64,000 nucleotides of DNA from Azotobacter bryophylli (GCF_042643485.1 NZ_JBHRSJ010000036.1:80711-144710); one strand, 5' to 3'; shown: positions 55,171-64,000, counted from the stretch's first letter. The notes: generated from the sequence alone by a model not told the origin. A program made the numbers and translations.

Positions 55171-57489
55171 TCATTCTTCCACTTGAACCACGGTATGCAC
55201 GTCGGGCAGCAGGGACAGGTCCATGCGGTGCTTGGAACCGTAGACCGGCACGCCCAGCTCCTCCTCCTTCAGCGTCCAGTCCGCCGGCAGGTCCCAGAAG
55301 GCCTTGAATTCGGCGAGGAACTTCTCCGACAGGGCGAAGCTGCTGGCGAACATCTGCTGCACCGGCGCCGAGGCGTGCTTGGTCAGAATCCGCTCGCGCT
55401 CCTCGCGCATCCACTCGCGGGTCGGCTGCGAGCGCTGCAGGCGCTCGGCGCGGATCTGCCGGCGGCGTGCCTCGGTGCCGGCCGCATCCACCGACCAGTG
55501 CCCCTTGGCGTCCTGGGCGATCGCCGCGCCGTAGACCTTCTCGGCGTAGGCCGGCAGGACGAAGCCCTGGTTCAGATCGTCAGCGATGGCGGCGATCTCC
55601 CGCTCCAGCGGATCGCCGAAGCCCGGGCCGCCGCGCAGGTAGTTGAGGTAGAGGTCGTGGTTCTCGTAGCAGTCCTCGGTGGTCATGCACTGCTTGTCGC
55701 GCTTGATCTTCGCGGTGGCGGCGATGTGCTGTTCGTAGGCCGGCTCGGCGGGGTCGCGGTCGCCGCCCAGCGGCAGCGACAGGCCCAGCTCAATGCGCTC
55801 CTTGAGCCCGGTCCGGTGGGCCTCGAAGCGGTAGCCGGCGGCCGCCGGATAGCCGCCCATTAGGCCCCAATCCGAGTTCATGTAGCCGTTGCCCATGAAG
55901 AACATGGTCCAGTCCTCGGCGTTCCAGACCATGCGCAGGGTCTCGAAGCCGCAGCCGCCGCGGTACTTGCCGTAGCCGCCGGAGTTGCACTTGACGTTGC
56001 GGCCCAGGTACAGCAGCGGCTCGGCCATCTCCCAGATCTCGATGTCGCCCATGTCGCCTTCCGGGTTCCAGATCGCCGCGGCGTGGTTCAGGCCGTCGCG
56101 GATCGCCATGGCGCCGGTGCCACAGGACGAGGCCTCGAAGCTGTTGACCGCGTGCACCTCGCCGTCCTGGTTGATGCCGCCGCCCTGCAGCCAGTTGGAG
56201 GTGTTGGCGTTGCCCGAGTTGACCTCCTCCAGGTAGCCGCGGCTGAAGTAGGCCTGGCCGAGGCCGCGCCACAGCGCGCTCCAGCCGGAGACCAGGAAGT
56301 GCCAGGCGTAGGCGTGGCCGGTGCGGCGGTCGTCCGGGTTGCACCAGGCGCCCTTGGGCAGGTGGAACTCGGTGCCGAAGCAGGCGCCGTCGTTGATCCG
56401 CTGGGTCGGTACCAGGGTCTGGGTCATCATCACCCAGATGCCGCTGGTGAAGGCCACGTGGTGGGCGTTGAAGGTGTGCCAGCCCCAGCGGCTGGCGCCC
56501 TCGAAGTCCAGCCGCCAGCTGGCGTCCGGGCGGATGGTGATCTCCACCGGCGAGTGCATGATGGTGTCGACCTTGGCGAAGGCCGAGGAGGTCTGCACGT
56601 CCTCGTGCTTGAACGGCACGTCGACGAAGGCCACCTTGCGGTAGGTGCCCGGCAGGGTCATCGCCTTGATCCGCGACTGCAGCCCGCGGCGGCCCTCCTC
56701 GATCACCTCGAAGGCGAAGCGCTCGTAGGCCTCCAGGCCCTCGGCGGCGATGATCTCCTCGACCATGCCGCGGATCATGTGGCAGCCGGCGATGCGGGTG
56801 CGCTCGTCGAGAATCCAGTACTTGGGCGTACGCACCGAGCGCTGCGACTCGTGCAGCCAGTCGCGCAGCGGCTGGTCGTTGACCCCGGTCTTGCGGCAGG
56901 TGATCTGGTAGCCATCGCCGAAGCGCTGCACCTGGCCGGTGGACATGGAGCCCGGAGTCACCGCGCCGGTGTCGATGACGTGGGTGACGCCGCCGACCCA
57001 GCCGACCAGCTTGCCGTGGGCGAAGATCGGCACGATGGTGGCGATGTCGCAGGGGTGCACGTTGCCGATCGAGCAGTCGTTGTTGGTGAACATGTCGCCG
57101 GGAGCGATGCCGGGGTTGCTCTCCCAGTCGTTCTCGATCATGTACTTGATCGCCGCACCCATGGTGCCGACGTGGATGATGATCCCGGTGGAAGTCAGGA
57201 TGCAGTCGCCCACCGCGTTGTAGAGGGTGAAGCAGAGCTCGCCCTCCTGCTCGACGATGGGACTGGCGGCGATCTTCTTGGCGGTCTCGCGGGCGTGCAC
57301 CAGGCCGCCGCGGATCTTGGAGAACAGCTTCTCGTAGCCGATCGGGTCGCTCTCGCGGAACGGCAGGCTGCTCAGCCCGTTGTAGAAACCGGTTTCCTTG
57401 GTGCGTTGCATCACTTCGCCGCGGAAGGCCTGCAGGGTCTTGCCGTTGCCCAGCAGCGAGCCGGGCGCGTTCTTGGCCAGCATGTTCAT
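55171..57489 (-). CDS. acxB: Acetone carboxylase alpha subunit (hydantoinase B-like)
   Basis: A subunit of 772 residues of the hydantoinase B/oxoprolinase family. Family segments are FTNNDCSIGNVHPCDIATIVPIF, GWVGGVTHVIDTGAVTPGS and the glycine-rich GGCGFETLRMVWN. In acetone carboxylase this subunit carries the metal (manganese) site for carboxylation. It sits between acxA and acxC in the usual acxABC order; start has AAGGAACCTCAC in front. Confidence 0.94.
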   Translation of the reverse strand: MNMLAKNAPGSLLGNGKTLQAFRGEVMQRTKETGFYNGLSSLPFRESDPIGYEKLFSKIRGGLVHARETAKKIAASPIVEQEGELCFTLYNAVGDCILTSTGIIIHVGTMGAAIKYMIENDWESNPGIAPGDMFTNNDCSIGNVHPCDIATIVPIFAHGKLVGWVGGVTHVIDTGAVTPGSMSTGQVQRFGDGYQITCRKTGVNDQPLRDWLHESQRSVRTPKYWILDERTRIAGCHMIRGMVEEIIAAEGLEAYERFAFEVIEEGRRGLQSRIKAMTLPGTYRKVAFVDVPFKHEDVQTSSAFAKVDTIMHSPVEITIRPDASWRLDFEGASRWGWHTFNAHHVAFTSGIWVMMTQTLVPTQRINDGACFGTEFHLPKGAWCNPDDRRTGHAYAWHFLVSGWSALWRGLGQAYFSRGYLEEVNSGNANTSNWLQGGGINQDGEVHAVNSFEASSCGTGAMAIRDGLNHAAAIWNPEGDMGDIEIWEMAEPLLYLGRNVKCNSGGYGKYRGGCGFETLRMVWNAEDWTMFFMGNGYMNSDWGLMGGYPAAAGYRFEAHRTGLKERIELGLSLPLGGDRDPAEPAYEQHIAATAKIKRDKQCMTTEDCYENHDLYLNYLRGGPGFGDPLEREIAAIADDLNQGFVLPAYAEKVYGAAIAQDAKGHWSVDAAGTEARRRQIRAERLQRSQPTREWMREERERILTKHASAPVQQMFASSFALSEKFLAEFKAFWDLPADWTLKEEELGVPVYGSKHRMDLSLLPDVHTVVQVEE

Positions 57490-57525
57490 GTGAGGTTCCT
57501 TCTTCTTGTCGTTATGGAGTCCGGC

Positions 57526-59679
57526 TCAGCCGCGGGCGCGTTCCTTGAGGTGGAACAGGCGGTGCTTGTCCAGGTAGGTCTCGAAGCCGTCGGGCACCAC
57601 GAAGGTGGTGGAGTCGGACTCGATCACCGCCGGCCCGACGATGCGGTTGCCCGGCTGCAGGGCCTCCATCTGCCAGATGTCGGCGTCGACCCAGCGCTTG
57701 TGCCGGTAGAACGGCCGCTTGCCGAGGTGGGCGGAGGGCTGCGGCTGCGGGCCGGCTTCCGGGTCCTCGGGCAGCACCGGCTTCTGGGTGGCGACCAGCC
57801 CGCGCATGATCGCCCCGGTGACCGAGAAGCCCAGTTCCGGCGAGCGCGCCGAGCTGGCGTAGACCCGCGCGTAGGTGTCCTCGAAGGCGTCGGTGATCTG
57901 CTGCCAGTCGGCGGCGGAGGCTGCCCTGGCGATCGGCGAGGTGATCTCCAGGTCGTTGAGCTGGCCCATGTACTGCATCCGGTAGCCGGGCAGCAGGGTG
58001 ACGTCCTCGGCCTTGAAGCCGTTGATCACGAACTCCTCGATGACCTTGGCCGCCAGCTCGTCCCAGGCCGCCTGGATCACCGCGCAGGCCTCGGTGCGCT
58101 GGGCCTCGCCGCTGTCCGGCGGCAGGGCGATGTCGACGCTCTTGTCGTAGCGGTACTCGAAGTCGGCGCAGGCGCAGCCGAAGGCCGAGAAGCCTGCCGC
58201 CCAGGCCGGCACCACCACGTCCTTGAAGCCAAGGCCCTCGGTGTAGCCGTAGGTGTGCACCGGCCCGGCGCCGCCGTAGGAGAAACAGACGAAGTCGGTG
58301 GGGTTGTAGCCCTTGGCGCTGATGTTGGAGCGCAGGTACTCGTGCAGCGACAGGTCGAGCAGCTCGATCACCCCGGCGGCGGCCTCCTCCACCGACAGCC
58401 CGAGCGGCCCGGCGATCTGCGCCTGGATGTGCTGGCGGGCGCGCTCCACGTCGAGCTTGATGGTGCCGCCGAGGAAGTTGTCCGGGTTGAGGTAGCCGAG
58501 CACCACGTGGCAGTCGGTCACCGAGACGGTGTCCAGGCCGCTCTCCGGCCAGCAGGTGCCGACCCGGTAGCCGGCGCTGTCCGGCCCCAGCTTGAGCGAG
58601 CCGCTGTACGGGTCGAGGCGCACGAAGCTGCCGGCGCCGGCGCCCACCGAGTCCATCGCCACCAGCGGCAGGGACAGCACCAGGCGGGCCATGTCCGGGT
58701 CGGAGGCGATGGCGAAGTTGCCCTTGGTGATCAGCGCCATGTCGAAGGAGGTGCCGCCGATGTCCGAACAGGCGATGTTTTCGTAGCCCAGCGCCTCGCC
58801 GAGCAGCCGGGAACCGATCACCCCGCCGATCGGCCCGGAGACGATGGTCCGCGCCAGTTCCTTGGCCTTCCAGGAGATGGTCCCGCCGTGGGTGGCCATC
58901 ACCCGCAGGTCGAATTTGGCGCCGTGCCTCCTGAAGCGCTCGCTGACCTTCAGCAAGGTCTGGCGCGACGGCTCGGCGGCGTAGGCCTCGAGGATGGTGG
59001 TGTTGGCGCGGTGGCTCTCCTTGCGCGAGGGGTAGTAATCGACCGAGGCGAACACCGGCAGGTCCGCGCCGAGGCGCTTCAGCTCCTCGCGGCAGAGATC
59101 GCGGGCGCGCTTCTCGCTAGTGGGGTTCTTGTGCGACTGCAGCAGCACGATGACGATGGCCTTGGCGCCGGCCTCGACCAGCTCGCGGGTGGCCTGGCGC
59201 ACCTCCTCCTCGCGCAGCGGAATCACGATCCTGCCCTGCACGTCGGTGCGCTCGGTGACTCCGCGGGTGCGCGAATAGGGCACCAGCGGCGCGTCGTAGC
59301 GGTGGGTGTTGAGGTGCAGCCGTTCCTCCAGGGCGTAGCCCAGGTAGCTCTGGATCGCGCGGCCCATGGAATGGGTCTGTTCGAAGCCCCGGTTGACGAT
59401 CAGGCCGACGTCCAGGCCCTTGCGCTGCACCACCCGGTTGAGCATGGCGGTGCCGGAATAGACGCAGGTCACCAGCTCCGGGTAGACGTCGTCGACGCCC
59501 AGCTGCCAGGCGGACAGCGCGTCGAGGGAGGAGTTGTAGATGGCCAGGGATTCGTCGGCCGGATTGCTCTGCGCCTTGCCGACCACGAAGTTGCCGTCCT
59601 CGCGGACGAAGAAGGTGTCGGTCATCGTGCCGCCGGCATCGATGCCCATCACCTGGACTTTCGAACGTTGCATGTCCAT
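57526..59679 (-). CDS. acxA: Acetone carboxylase beta subunit (hydantoinase A-like)
   Basis: A subunit of 717 residues, the length of characterised AcxA. The actin-like ATP-binding signature VMGIDAGGTMTDTFF is at the N-terminus, with FAASDIGGTSFDMALI-type phosphate-binding sequence (CSDIGGTSFDMALI) and SYGGAGPVHTYG further on. It should use ATP to activate acetone and bicarbonate. It is the first gene of the operon, preceded by a sigma-54 promoter. Confidence 0.95.
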   Translation of the reverse strand: MDMQRSKVQVMGIDAGGTMTDTFFVREDGNFVVGKAQSNPADESLAIYNSSLDALSAWQLGVDDVYPELVTCVYSGTAMLNRVVQRKGLDVGLIVNRGFEQTHSMGRAIQSYLGYALEERLHLNTHRYDAPLVPYSRTRGVTERTDVQGRIVIPLREEEVRQATRELVEAGAKAIVIVLLQSHKNPTSEKRARDLCREELKRLGADLPVFASVDYYPSRKESHRANTTILEAYAAEPSRQTLLKVSERFRRHGAKFDLRVMATHGGTISWKAKELARTIVSGPIGGVIGSRLLGEALGYENIACSDIGGTSFDMALITKGNFAIASDPDMARLVLSLPLVAMDSVGAGAGSFVRLDPYSGSLKLGPDSAGYRVGTCWPESGLDTVSVTDCHVVLGYLNPDNFLGGTIKLDVERARQHIQAQIAGPLGLSVEEAAAGVIELLDLSLHEYLRSNISAKGYNPTDFVCFSYGGAGPVHTYGYTEGLGFKDVVVPAWAAGFSAFGCACADFEYRYDKSVDIALPPDSGEAQRTEACAVIQAAWDELAAKVIEEFVINGFKAEDVTLLPGYRMQYMGQLNDLEITSPIARAASAADWQQITDAFEDTYARVYASSARSPELGFSVTGAIMRGLVATQKPVLPEDPEAGPQPQPSAHLGKRPFYRHKRWVDADIWQMEALQPGNRIVGPAVIESDSTTFVVPDGFETYLDKHRLFHLKERARG

Positions 59680-59739
59680 GGGGTTCTCCGTTGTTGTTCT
59701 TGTCCCAGCGCGGGGTCGTCACGCCCGCCTCTTCCCCAT

Positions 59740-59755
59740 AGCAGCGCCTGTGCCA
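59740..59755 (-). promoter_or_regulatory. Sigma-54 (-24/-12) promoter for acxABC
   Basis: On the minus strand TGGCACAGGCGCTGCT has the -24 GG and -12 GC elements exactly ten bases apart, close to the TGGCAC-N5-TTGC consensus. It lies about 60 bases upstream of the acxA start, and a sigma-54 activator gene flanks the operon. Confidence 0.78.
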
Positions 59756-59828
59756 ATCCCGACAGGAAAGGCAACTCGCTGAAAACGAAGGACTTACTGG
59801 AAACGGCAACGAAAACGGAGGCAGACCG

Positions 59829-59849
59829 GGCGTTCGGCAAGCGAACGCC
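59829..59849. promoter_or_regulatory. Inverted repeat upstream of the acx promoter, possible activator site
   Basis: GGCGTTCG and CGAACGCC form an 8-bp inverted repeat with a 5-base spacer. It is centred about 85 bases upstream of the -24 element, a usual place for an enhancer site of a sigma-54 activator such as AcxR. Confidence 0.45.
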
Positions 59850-59906
59850 TCCTCCATCGGACGTATGAAATTCGAACGCTCGGCGCGCCGCAGCGGGCGC
59901 CCGGCG

Positions 59907-60374
59907 TCAGGGCTGCGCGGAGTGCAGATCGATGGTCGCCTGGACTTCCTCGTGGCGGGCGGCGAGATAGGCGTAGTGGGCCTCGCGGATAGCCTCCGCC
60001 TCGCAGGCCTCGATCACGCCGTCCTCCAGAGCCGCGGCGATGATCTGGTCGACGATGCCGCGCTTGGCCGCGGCTCTCACGACCCGGCTGTAGAGATCCA
60101 CGTTGTCCAGCTCGCCCACCTCCGGAACCTTCACGAAGACCCCGCCGTACAGGGCGCAGACGTAGTCCGGCAGAAAGCGGGTGCCGTTGACCGACTCCAG
60201 CGCATGGATCTGCGCATCGCTCAGCGGACTGCAGCCCGCGGTCTCGTAGACCTGGTTGCCCAGGCGTTTCGGCCTGATCCCGAGGTGGGCGGCCGCGGCC
60301 TCCTGGCCGCCCGGGAAACCCCGGGTCACCGCCTTCATCACGTCCCTGCGGGTTTCTAGCAGTTGCTTGCTCAT
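59907..60374 (-). CDS. YmfL-like regulatory protein
   Basis: A protein of 155 residues that resembles the YmfL family (CII-like regulators in prophages and Pseudomonas chromosomes). The N-terminal RRDVMKAVTRGFPGGQEAAAAHLGI is a probable HTH, and SDAQIHALESVNGTRFLPDYVCALYGG is typical. It is divergent from a small conserved-looking gene. No other phage genes are seen, so it appears domesticated. Confidence 0.75.
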   Translation of the reverse strand: MSKQLLETRRDVMKAVTRGFPGGQEAAAAHLGIRPKRLGNQVYETAGCSPLSDAQIHALESVNGTRFLPDYVCALYGGVFVKVPEVGELDNVDLYSRVVRAAAKRGIVDQIIAAALEDGVIEACEAEAIREAHYAYLAARHEEVQATIDLHSAQP

Positions 60375-60442
60375 GTCCTAGTTTTTTCCTTGAGCCCGTA
60401 TCACTAACTTGTCATCACTGGATCAACGACAGGGGTGTCACC

Positions 60443-60652
60443 ATGCCGAGCCAATTCCATTCCCTTCAGGGCGAAGTCGTCGCCCTGCGCTGCGCCGTCG
60501 CGGCCCTGCTCGGCGCGCTGCCGCCCGAAGCCCGGCAGCGCGTCTGGCCGACCTTCGAACGCATGCTCGAGCTGATGCGCGATCAGTTGCCGCCTGCGGC
60601 CAAGGAGTCGCTGGACCGGACCGCCACCTCGATCGCCGCCGTCGCGCCCTGA
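60443..60652 (+). CDS. Small hypothetical helical protein
   Basis: A protein of 69 residues starting MPSQFHSLQGEVVALRCAV with regular heptad-like hydrophobics and no known domain. It is divergent from the YmfL-like gene, with GACAGGGGTGTCACC in front. The pairing with a YmfL-like gene suggests a functional link, which is inference. Confidence 0.6.
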   Translation: MPSQFHSLQGEVVALRCAVAALLGALPPEARQRVWPTFERMLELMRDQLPPAAKESLDRTATSIAAVAP

Positions 60653-60796
60653 GCGGCCATGCAGAGCCAGGATGACATCATAATGACACCCAGGCCCGGG
60701 AGGCTGTCCAGCGTCGTTCGGACGGAAAGGAACCTGCCGCGGCCCGACCGCAGCGGAGCCTCGCACCCGCTGCCCGAAGCCGGCGCCACACGGCGA

Positions 60797-62027
60797 TCAG
60801 TCGGCCGGACTGACCGCCACGCCCGGCCGCTGCGCCAGCCGGCCGGGCAGCAGGGCCAGCAGGCAGCCGATGCCGGCGAAGCCGACCACCAGGCACATCG
60901 GTAGCGGGCTGCCGTCGTGCAGGACGCCGACCAGGGCGCTGAGGGCGGTGCCGAGACCGAACTGCACGGCTGCGGCCAGCCCGGCGGCCGCCCCGGCCTG
61001 ACGCGGATAGAGGGCGAGCAGGCTGGCGATCGCGTTGGCGCCCAGAAGGCCGGTGACGCTGACGTAGAACAGCAGGCAGACGACGATCGCGCCCAGCCCG
61101 CCCGTACCGCTGCCGCCGAGGACGATCAGCGCCATCCCGGCCAGGGCGGCGATGCCGGCGCCCCAGAGCAGCATGCGCGACGGGCCGACGCGATCGACCA
61201 GGCGGGCATTGGCCAGGGTGACCAGCATGATGCCGCCGACGTTCAGACCGAACAGCCAGGCGTAGTCCTGCGGCGAGACGCCGAAGTGCTCGATGTAGAC
61301 AAAGGGTGAGGCGGTGAAGAAGGCGAACATGCCGCCGAAGCCGAGGCCCATGCTGAGGATGTAGCCCAGCGCCCGGGGCTGGCGCAGGATGGCGCCGTAG
61401 GCGCAGGATGGCGCCGTAGGCGCGAAAGGCGGCCGCCACCGACGCCCCGCGGGCTTCGGGCGGGTGCGTCTCGGGAATCTTCCGCGCGGCGAGCAGCAGG
61501 CACAGCCCGGCGAACGCCAGCAGCACCGCGAAGATCGAGCGCCAGCCGGCCACCCGCATCAGGTAGCTGCCGATCAGCGGCGCGACCAGGGTCGCGACCA
61601 TGGTCACCAGGTGCATCAGCGACAGCACCCGGGCGGCGTCGCCGAGCGGGAACAGGTCGCGCACGATGGTCCGCCCGAGGACCGAGGCGCCGGCCCCGCC
61701 GAAGGCCTGCAGGAGGCGCCAGAGCACCAGCTGCTCGGCCCGCTCGGCGAGCAGGCAGCCGATGCTGGCGAGGATGTAGAGGGCGATCCCGGCGAGCAGC
61801 AGCCGGCGCCGGCCGAAACGGTCGGACAGCGGCCCGTAGATCGGCATGCCCAGGGCGAAGCCGGCGAGGAACAGGCCGATGCTCAGCTGGACCTGCGCCT
61901 CCGGCGCGCGGAGGTCGGCAGCGATCAGCGGCAGACTGGGCAGGTACATGTCGATCGACAGCGGCCCGAAGGCCACCAGGGCGGCGAGCAGGACGATCAG
62001 CCGCCGCGGGTTGGCCATGGCAGACAT
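60797..62027 (-). pseudogene. Bcr/CflA-type MFS drug transporter broken by a 19-bp tandem duplication
   Basis: The N-terminal half starts at ATG 62027 (AGGAGAATCGCC in front) with LVAFGPLSIDMYLPSLPLIA and GPLSDRFGRRRLLLAGI, typical of Bcr/CflA exporters. It runs in one frame to about 61423 and the C-terminal half (GLGFGGMFAFFTASPFVYIE onward) continues in another frame to 60797. At the junction a 19-base unit is present twice in tandem (61381-61423); removing one copy restores a continuous protein of about 400 residues (AYGAILRQPRALGYILSMG across the join). It is therefore a recent frameshift, or an assembly error. Confidence 0.88.
61381..61423. repeat. 19-bp tandem duplication
   Basis: The unit GCGCAGGATGGCGCCGTAG occurs twice head to tail, with a few further matching bases at the right end. 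Since 19 is not a multiple of three it shifts the reading frame of the MFS gene that contains it. Confidence 0.95.
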
Positions 62028-62126
62028 GGCGATTCTCCTCGGAATGAATGGCAGGCGCGATGGCCGGGCCACCGCGCGCGGGAGACGTCGCGGGCGTCGA
62101 GGCACAACGCGCCCTGCCCGCCTCGC

Positions 62127-63371
62127 TCAGGCGTGCGCCGGCACCGCGCTGCGCTCGCGCCGGGCCAGCAGGTAGAACACCGCCACCGCGGCCAGCACGA
62201 TGCCCGGCGCCGAGGCCAGCATCACTCCCGCCGTACCGCCGCCCAGGGCCAGCGCCTGGCCTGCCACCAGCGGCCCGCTCATGGCCCCGAGCCGGCCCAC
62301 CGCGACGGCGGAACCGACCCCGCCGGCGCGCACCTCGGTGCGGTAGAACAGCGGCGCCAGGGCGTAGAGCACCGATTGCCCGCCGGTGGCGAACAGGCCG
62401 GCGACGAAGCCGGCCAGCAGCATGCTGCCGAACTGGCTGGACAGCCCGAGGGCGGCCAGCGAAGCGAGCAGGCCCAGGTAGATCAGCGCCGCCAGCGCCA
62501 ACGGCCGCAGACGGTCCATCAGCGCGCCCAGGGCCAGGGTGCCCACCGCCGCGCCGATCTGCAGGGCGAACATCACCCAGCCCGCCTGCTCGCCGCGGAA
62601 GCCCTGGTCCATCAGCAGGCTCGGCAGCCAGTTGATCAGCATGTACACCACCAGCAGGGTGAAGAAATAGGCGACCCACAGCAGCAGCGTCGGCAGCGCC
62701 GCGCCCTGGCGGAACAACCCCTGCCACAGGGAGATCCGCGGCGCCGCGCCGCCCTGCGCCTGCTGGCGGCGGAACTCGCTCGACTCCGGCAGGCAGAGGG
62801 CGAGCAGCGGCGCGATCAGCAGCGGCGTCACCCCGCCGACGTAGAACACGGTCCGCCAGCCGCCGGGAAAGCCGGCGATGCCGAGGGTGGCCGCCAGCGC
62901 GGCGCCCAGGGGCACGCCGCAGTACATCAGGCTCACCGCCGTGCTGCGCAGGCTCGGCCCCGCGGCTTCCGAGGACAGCGCGATCAGGTTGGGCAGCGCC
63001 GCGCCCAGGCCGACCCCGGTCAGCAGGCGCGCCAGCAGCAGGCCGGAGGTGTCGCGGGCCAGGGCGGTGGCGATGGAGAACAGGCCGAACAGCGCCACCG
63101 CGCCGATCAGCACGCGCTTGCGACCGATCCGGTCGGCCAGGCGCCCGCCGAACAGGGCCCCCGGCAGCAGGCCGAGGATGCCGGCACCGAAGATCCAGCC
63201 CATCCACACCTTGTCCAGGCCGAACTCGGCGGCCATGCCCGGTCCGGCGATGCCGGGGCCCTGCAGGTCCATGCCCTCGAGCAGGGCGACGGCGAAGCAC
63301 AGCGCGACGGTGGTCCAGGTCCGCTGGCCGGCCGCTTGCGCCGCAAGGTCATGCGAGGAGTATTCGCTCAT
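62127..63371 (-). CDS. MFS aromatic acid:H+ symporter (MhpT/BenK-like)
   Basis: A transporter of 414 residues of the AAHS family. LLEGMDLQGPGIAGPGMAAEF has the conserved DxxxxG in segment 1 and GGRLADRIGRKRVLIGAV the loop between segments 2 and 3; about twelve membrane segments follow. It resembles MhpT, the 3-(3-hydroxyphenyl)propionate transporter, and lies downstream of an MhpE-like aldolase gene on the same strand, so an aromatic acid degraded through meta-cleavage is the likely cargo. Confidence 0.9.
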   Translation of the reverse strand: MSEYSSHDLAAQAAGQRTWTTVALCFAVALLEGMDLQGPGIAGPGMAAEFGLDKVWMGWIFGAGILGLLPGALFGGRLADRIGRKRVLIGAVALFGLFSIATALARDTSGLLLARLLTGVGLGAALPNLIALSSEAAGPSLRSTAVSLMYCGVPLGAALAATLGIAGFPGGWRTVFYVGGVTPLLIAPLLALCLPESSEFRRQQAQGGAAPRISLWQGLFRQGAALPTLLLWVAYFFTLLVVYMLINWLPSLLMDQGFRGEQAGWVMFALQIGAAVGTLALGALMDRLRPLALAALIYLGLLASLAALGLSSQFGSMLLAGFVAGLFATGGQSVLYALAPLFYRTEVRAGGVGSAVAVGRLGAMSGPLVAGQALALGGGTAGVMLASAPGIVLAAVAVFYLLARRERSAVPAHA

Positions 63372-63432
63372 AGTTTCCGTACCTTGTTGATTGTTGTTGT
63401 AGGTACTCCGGCGGCCGTTTCCCGGCCGCCGC

Positions 63433-64000
63433 TCAGTGGTTGCGCCCGGCGGCGAGCAGGTCCAGGGCCACGTCGACGATCATGTCCTCCTGGCCGCCGA
63501 CCATCCGCCGCCGGCCCAGCTCGACCAGGATGTCCACGGTCTTCAGCCCGTACTTGCGCGCCGCCACCTCCGCATGGCGCAGGAAGCTGGAGTAGACCCC
63601 GGCGTAGCCCAGCGCCAGGGTCTCGCGGTCGACCCGCACCGGCCGGTCCTGCAGCGGGCGGACGAGCTCGTCGGCGGCGTCCATCAGGGTGTAGAGGTCG
63701 GTGCCGTGCTGCCAGCCCAGCCGCTCGGCCGCGGCGATGAACACCTCCAGCGGCGCGTTGCCGGCGCCGGCGCCCATCCCGGCCAGGCTGGCGTCGATGC
63801 GGTCGCAGCCCTCCTCCACCGCGACCAGGGAGTTGGCCACCCCCAGGCTCAGGTTGTGGTGGGCGTGGATGCCGGTCTGGGTCGCGGGATCGAGCACGTC
63901 CTTCAGCGCGCGGAAGCGCTCGCGGATGTCCTGCATCTGCATCGCCCCGCCGGAGTCGACCACGTAGATGCAGGTGGCGCCGTAACCCTCCATCTTCTTC
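63433..64000 (-). CDS. mhpE: 4-hydroxy-2-oxovalerate aldolase, C-terminal part
   Basis: The last 189 residues of a DmpG/BphI/MhpE-type aldolase; the start lies right of the window. TGIHAHHNLSLGVANSLVAVEEG holds the metal-binding histidines, and IDASLAGMGAGAGNAPLE with YGLKTVDILVELGRRRMVGGQEDM is diagnostic. It splits 4-hydroxy-2-oxovalerate to pyruvate and acetaldehyde at the end of meta-cleavage pathways and usually partners with an acetaldehyde dehydrogenase encoded just upstream. The chosen symbol is one of several for this family. Confidence 0.93.
   Translation of the reverse strand, partial: KKMEGYGATCIYVVDSGGAMQMQDIRERFRALKDVLDPATQTGIHAHHNLSLGVANSLVAVEEGCDRIDASLAGMGAGAGNAPLEVFIAAAERLGWQHGTDLYTLMDAADELVRPLQDRPVRVDRETLALGYAGVYSSFLRHAEVAARKYGLKTVDILVELGRRRMVGGQEDMIVDVALDLLAAGRNH

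Noticed and set aside
56083..59868. Plus-strand open frame of 1261 codons across the acetone carboxylase genes
   Set aside because: It is antisense to acxA and acxB, which match known proteins over full length. Long shadow frames are expected in DNA this rich in GC, and the translation has no domain.

Overview
The window is chromosomal DNA of a high-GC gammaproteobacterium, most likely a member of the Pseudomonadaceae (Pseudomonas or Azotobacter type). The oscA-sbp-cysTWA order, the hmgAB/hmgR/mhaAB arrangement, the OmpK-type porin and the acetone carboxylase operon all fit that family; the sequence alone does not fix the species. I see no rRNA, tRNA or CRISPR array.

Layout. (1) 1-14.6 kb, sulfur scavenging: a sulfonate-type ABC transporter (permease tail, ATPase, three substrate-binding proteins) mixed with two flavin-dependent monooxygenases, an SfnB-like acyl-CoA-dehydrogenase homologue and a class II aldolase. 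A small serine hydrolase and an unusual AAA+ regulator are encoded on the opposite strand. Then come oscA and the sulfate/thiosulfate importer sbp-cysTWA. (2) 15.0-21.2 kb: an OmpK/Tsx-like porin, then kdpD-kdpE placed next to the Kup potassium transporter instead of kdpFABC. (3) 21.5-42.3 kb: a lower-GC block that reads as a complete bacterial ceramide-lipid locus. (4) 42.6-51.3 kb: homogentisate pathway (hmgB-hmgA, divergent hmgR, mhaA-mhaB, an MFS transporter, hmgC) followed by a LuxR-type regulator. (5) 51.3-60.7 kb: small regulators (CI-like, YmfL-like) and hypothetical genes flanking acetone carboxylase (acxABC) and its sigma-54 activator. (6) 60.8-64 kb: a frameshifted Bcr/CflA-type MFS gene, an aromatic-acid MFS transporter and the end of a 4-hydroxy-2-oxovalerate aldolase gene, which is the edge of a meta-cleavage cluster.

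The ceramide locus is the centrepiece. On the minus strand a fatty acyl-AMP ligase, a CerR-like reductase, an acyl carrier protein and a serine palmitoyltransferase-like enzyme form one operon, followed by an MsbA-like ABC exporter. On the plus strand are a bCerS-like acyltransferase and a MobA-like nucleotidyltransferase. Next comes a minus-strand sugar-phosphate-type nucleotidyltransferase. Then a plus-strand operon encodes second copies of LptF and LptG, a CDP-alcohol phosphotransferase, a diacylglycerol-kinase-like lipid kinase, a Tam41-like cytidylyltransferase and an LpxO-like hydroxylase. A GT8-like/ELM1 fusion and a metallophosphoesterase follow. Together they suggest synthesis of a ceramide, phosphorylation and CDP activation of the ceramide or its head group, head-group transfer, hydroxylation, glycosylation and export to the outer membrane. 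The product is not known from sequence.

Smaller points of note are an exact 19-bp tandem duplication that breaks an MFS gene, an AAA+ regulator with no HTH domain and an altered GAFTGA loop, a likely HmgR operator made of overlapping palindromes, and a well-formed -24/-12 promoter in front of acxABC.
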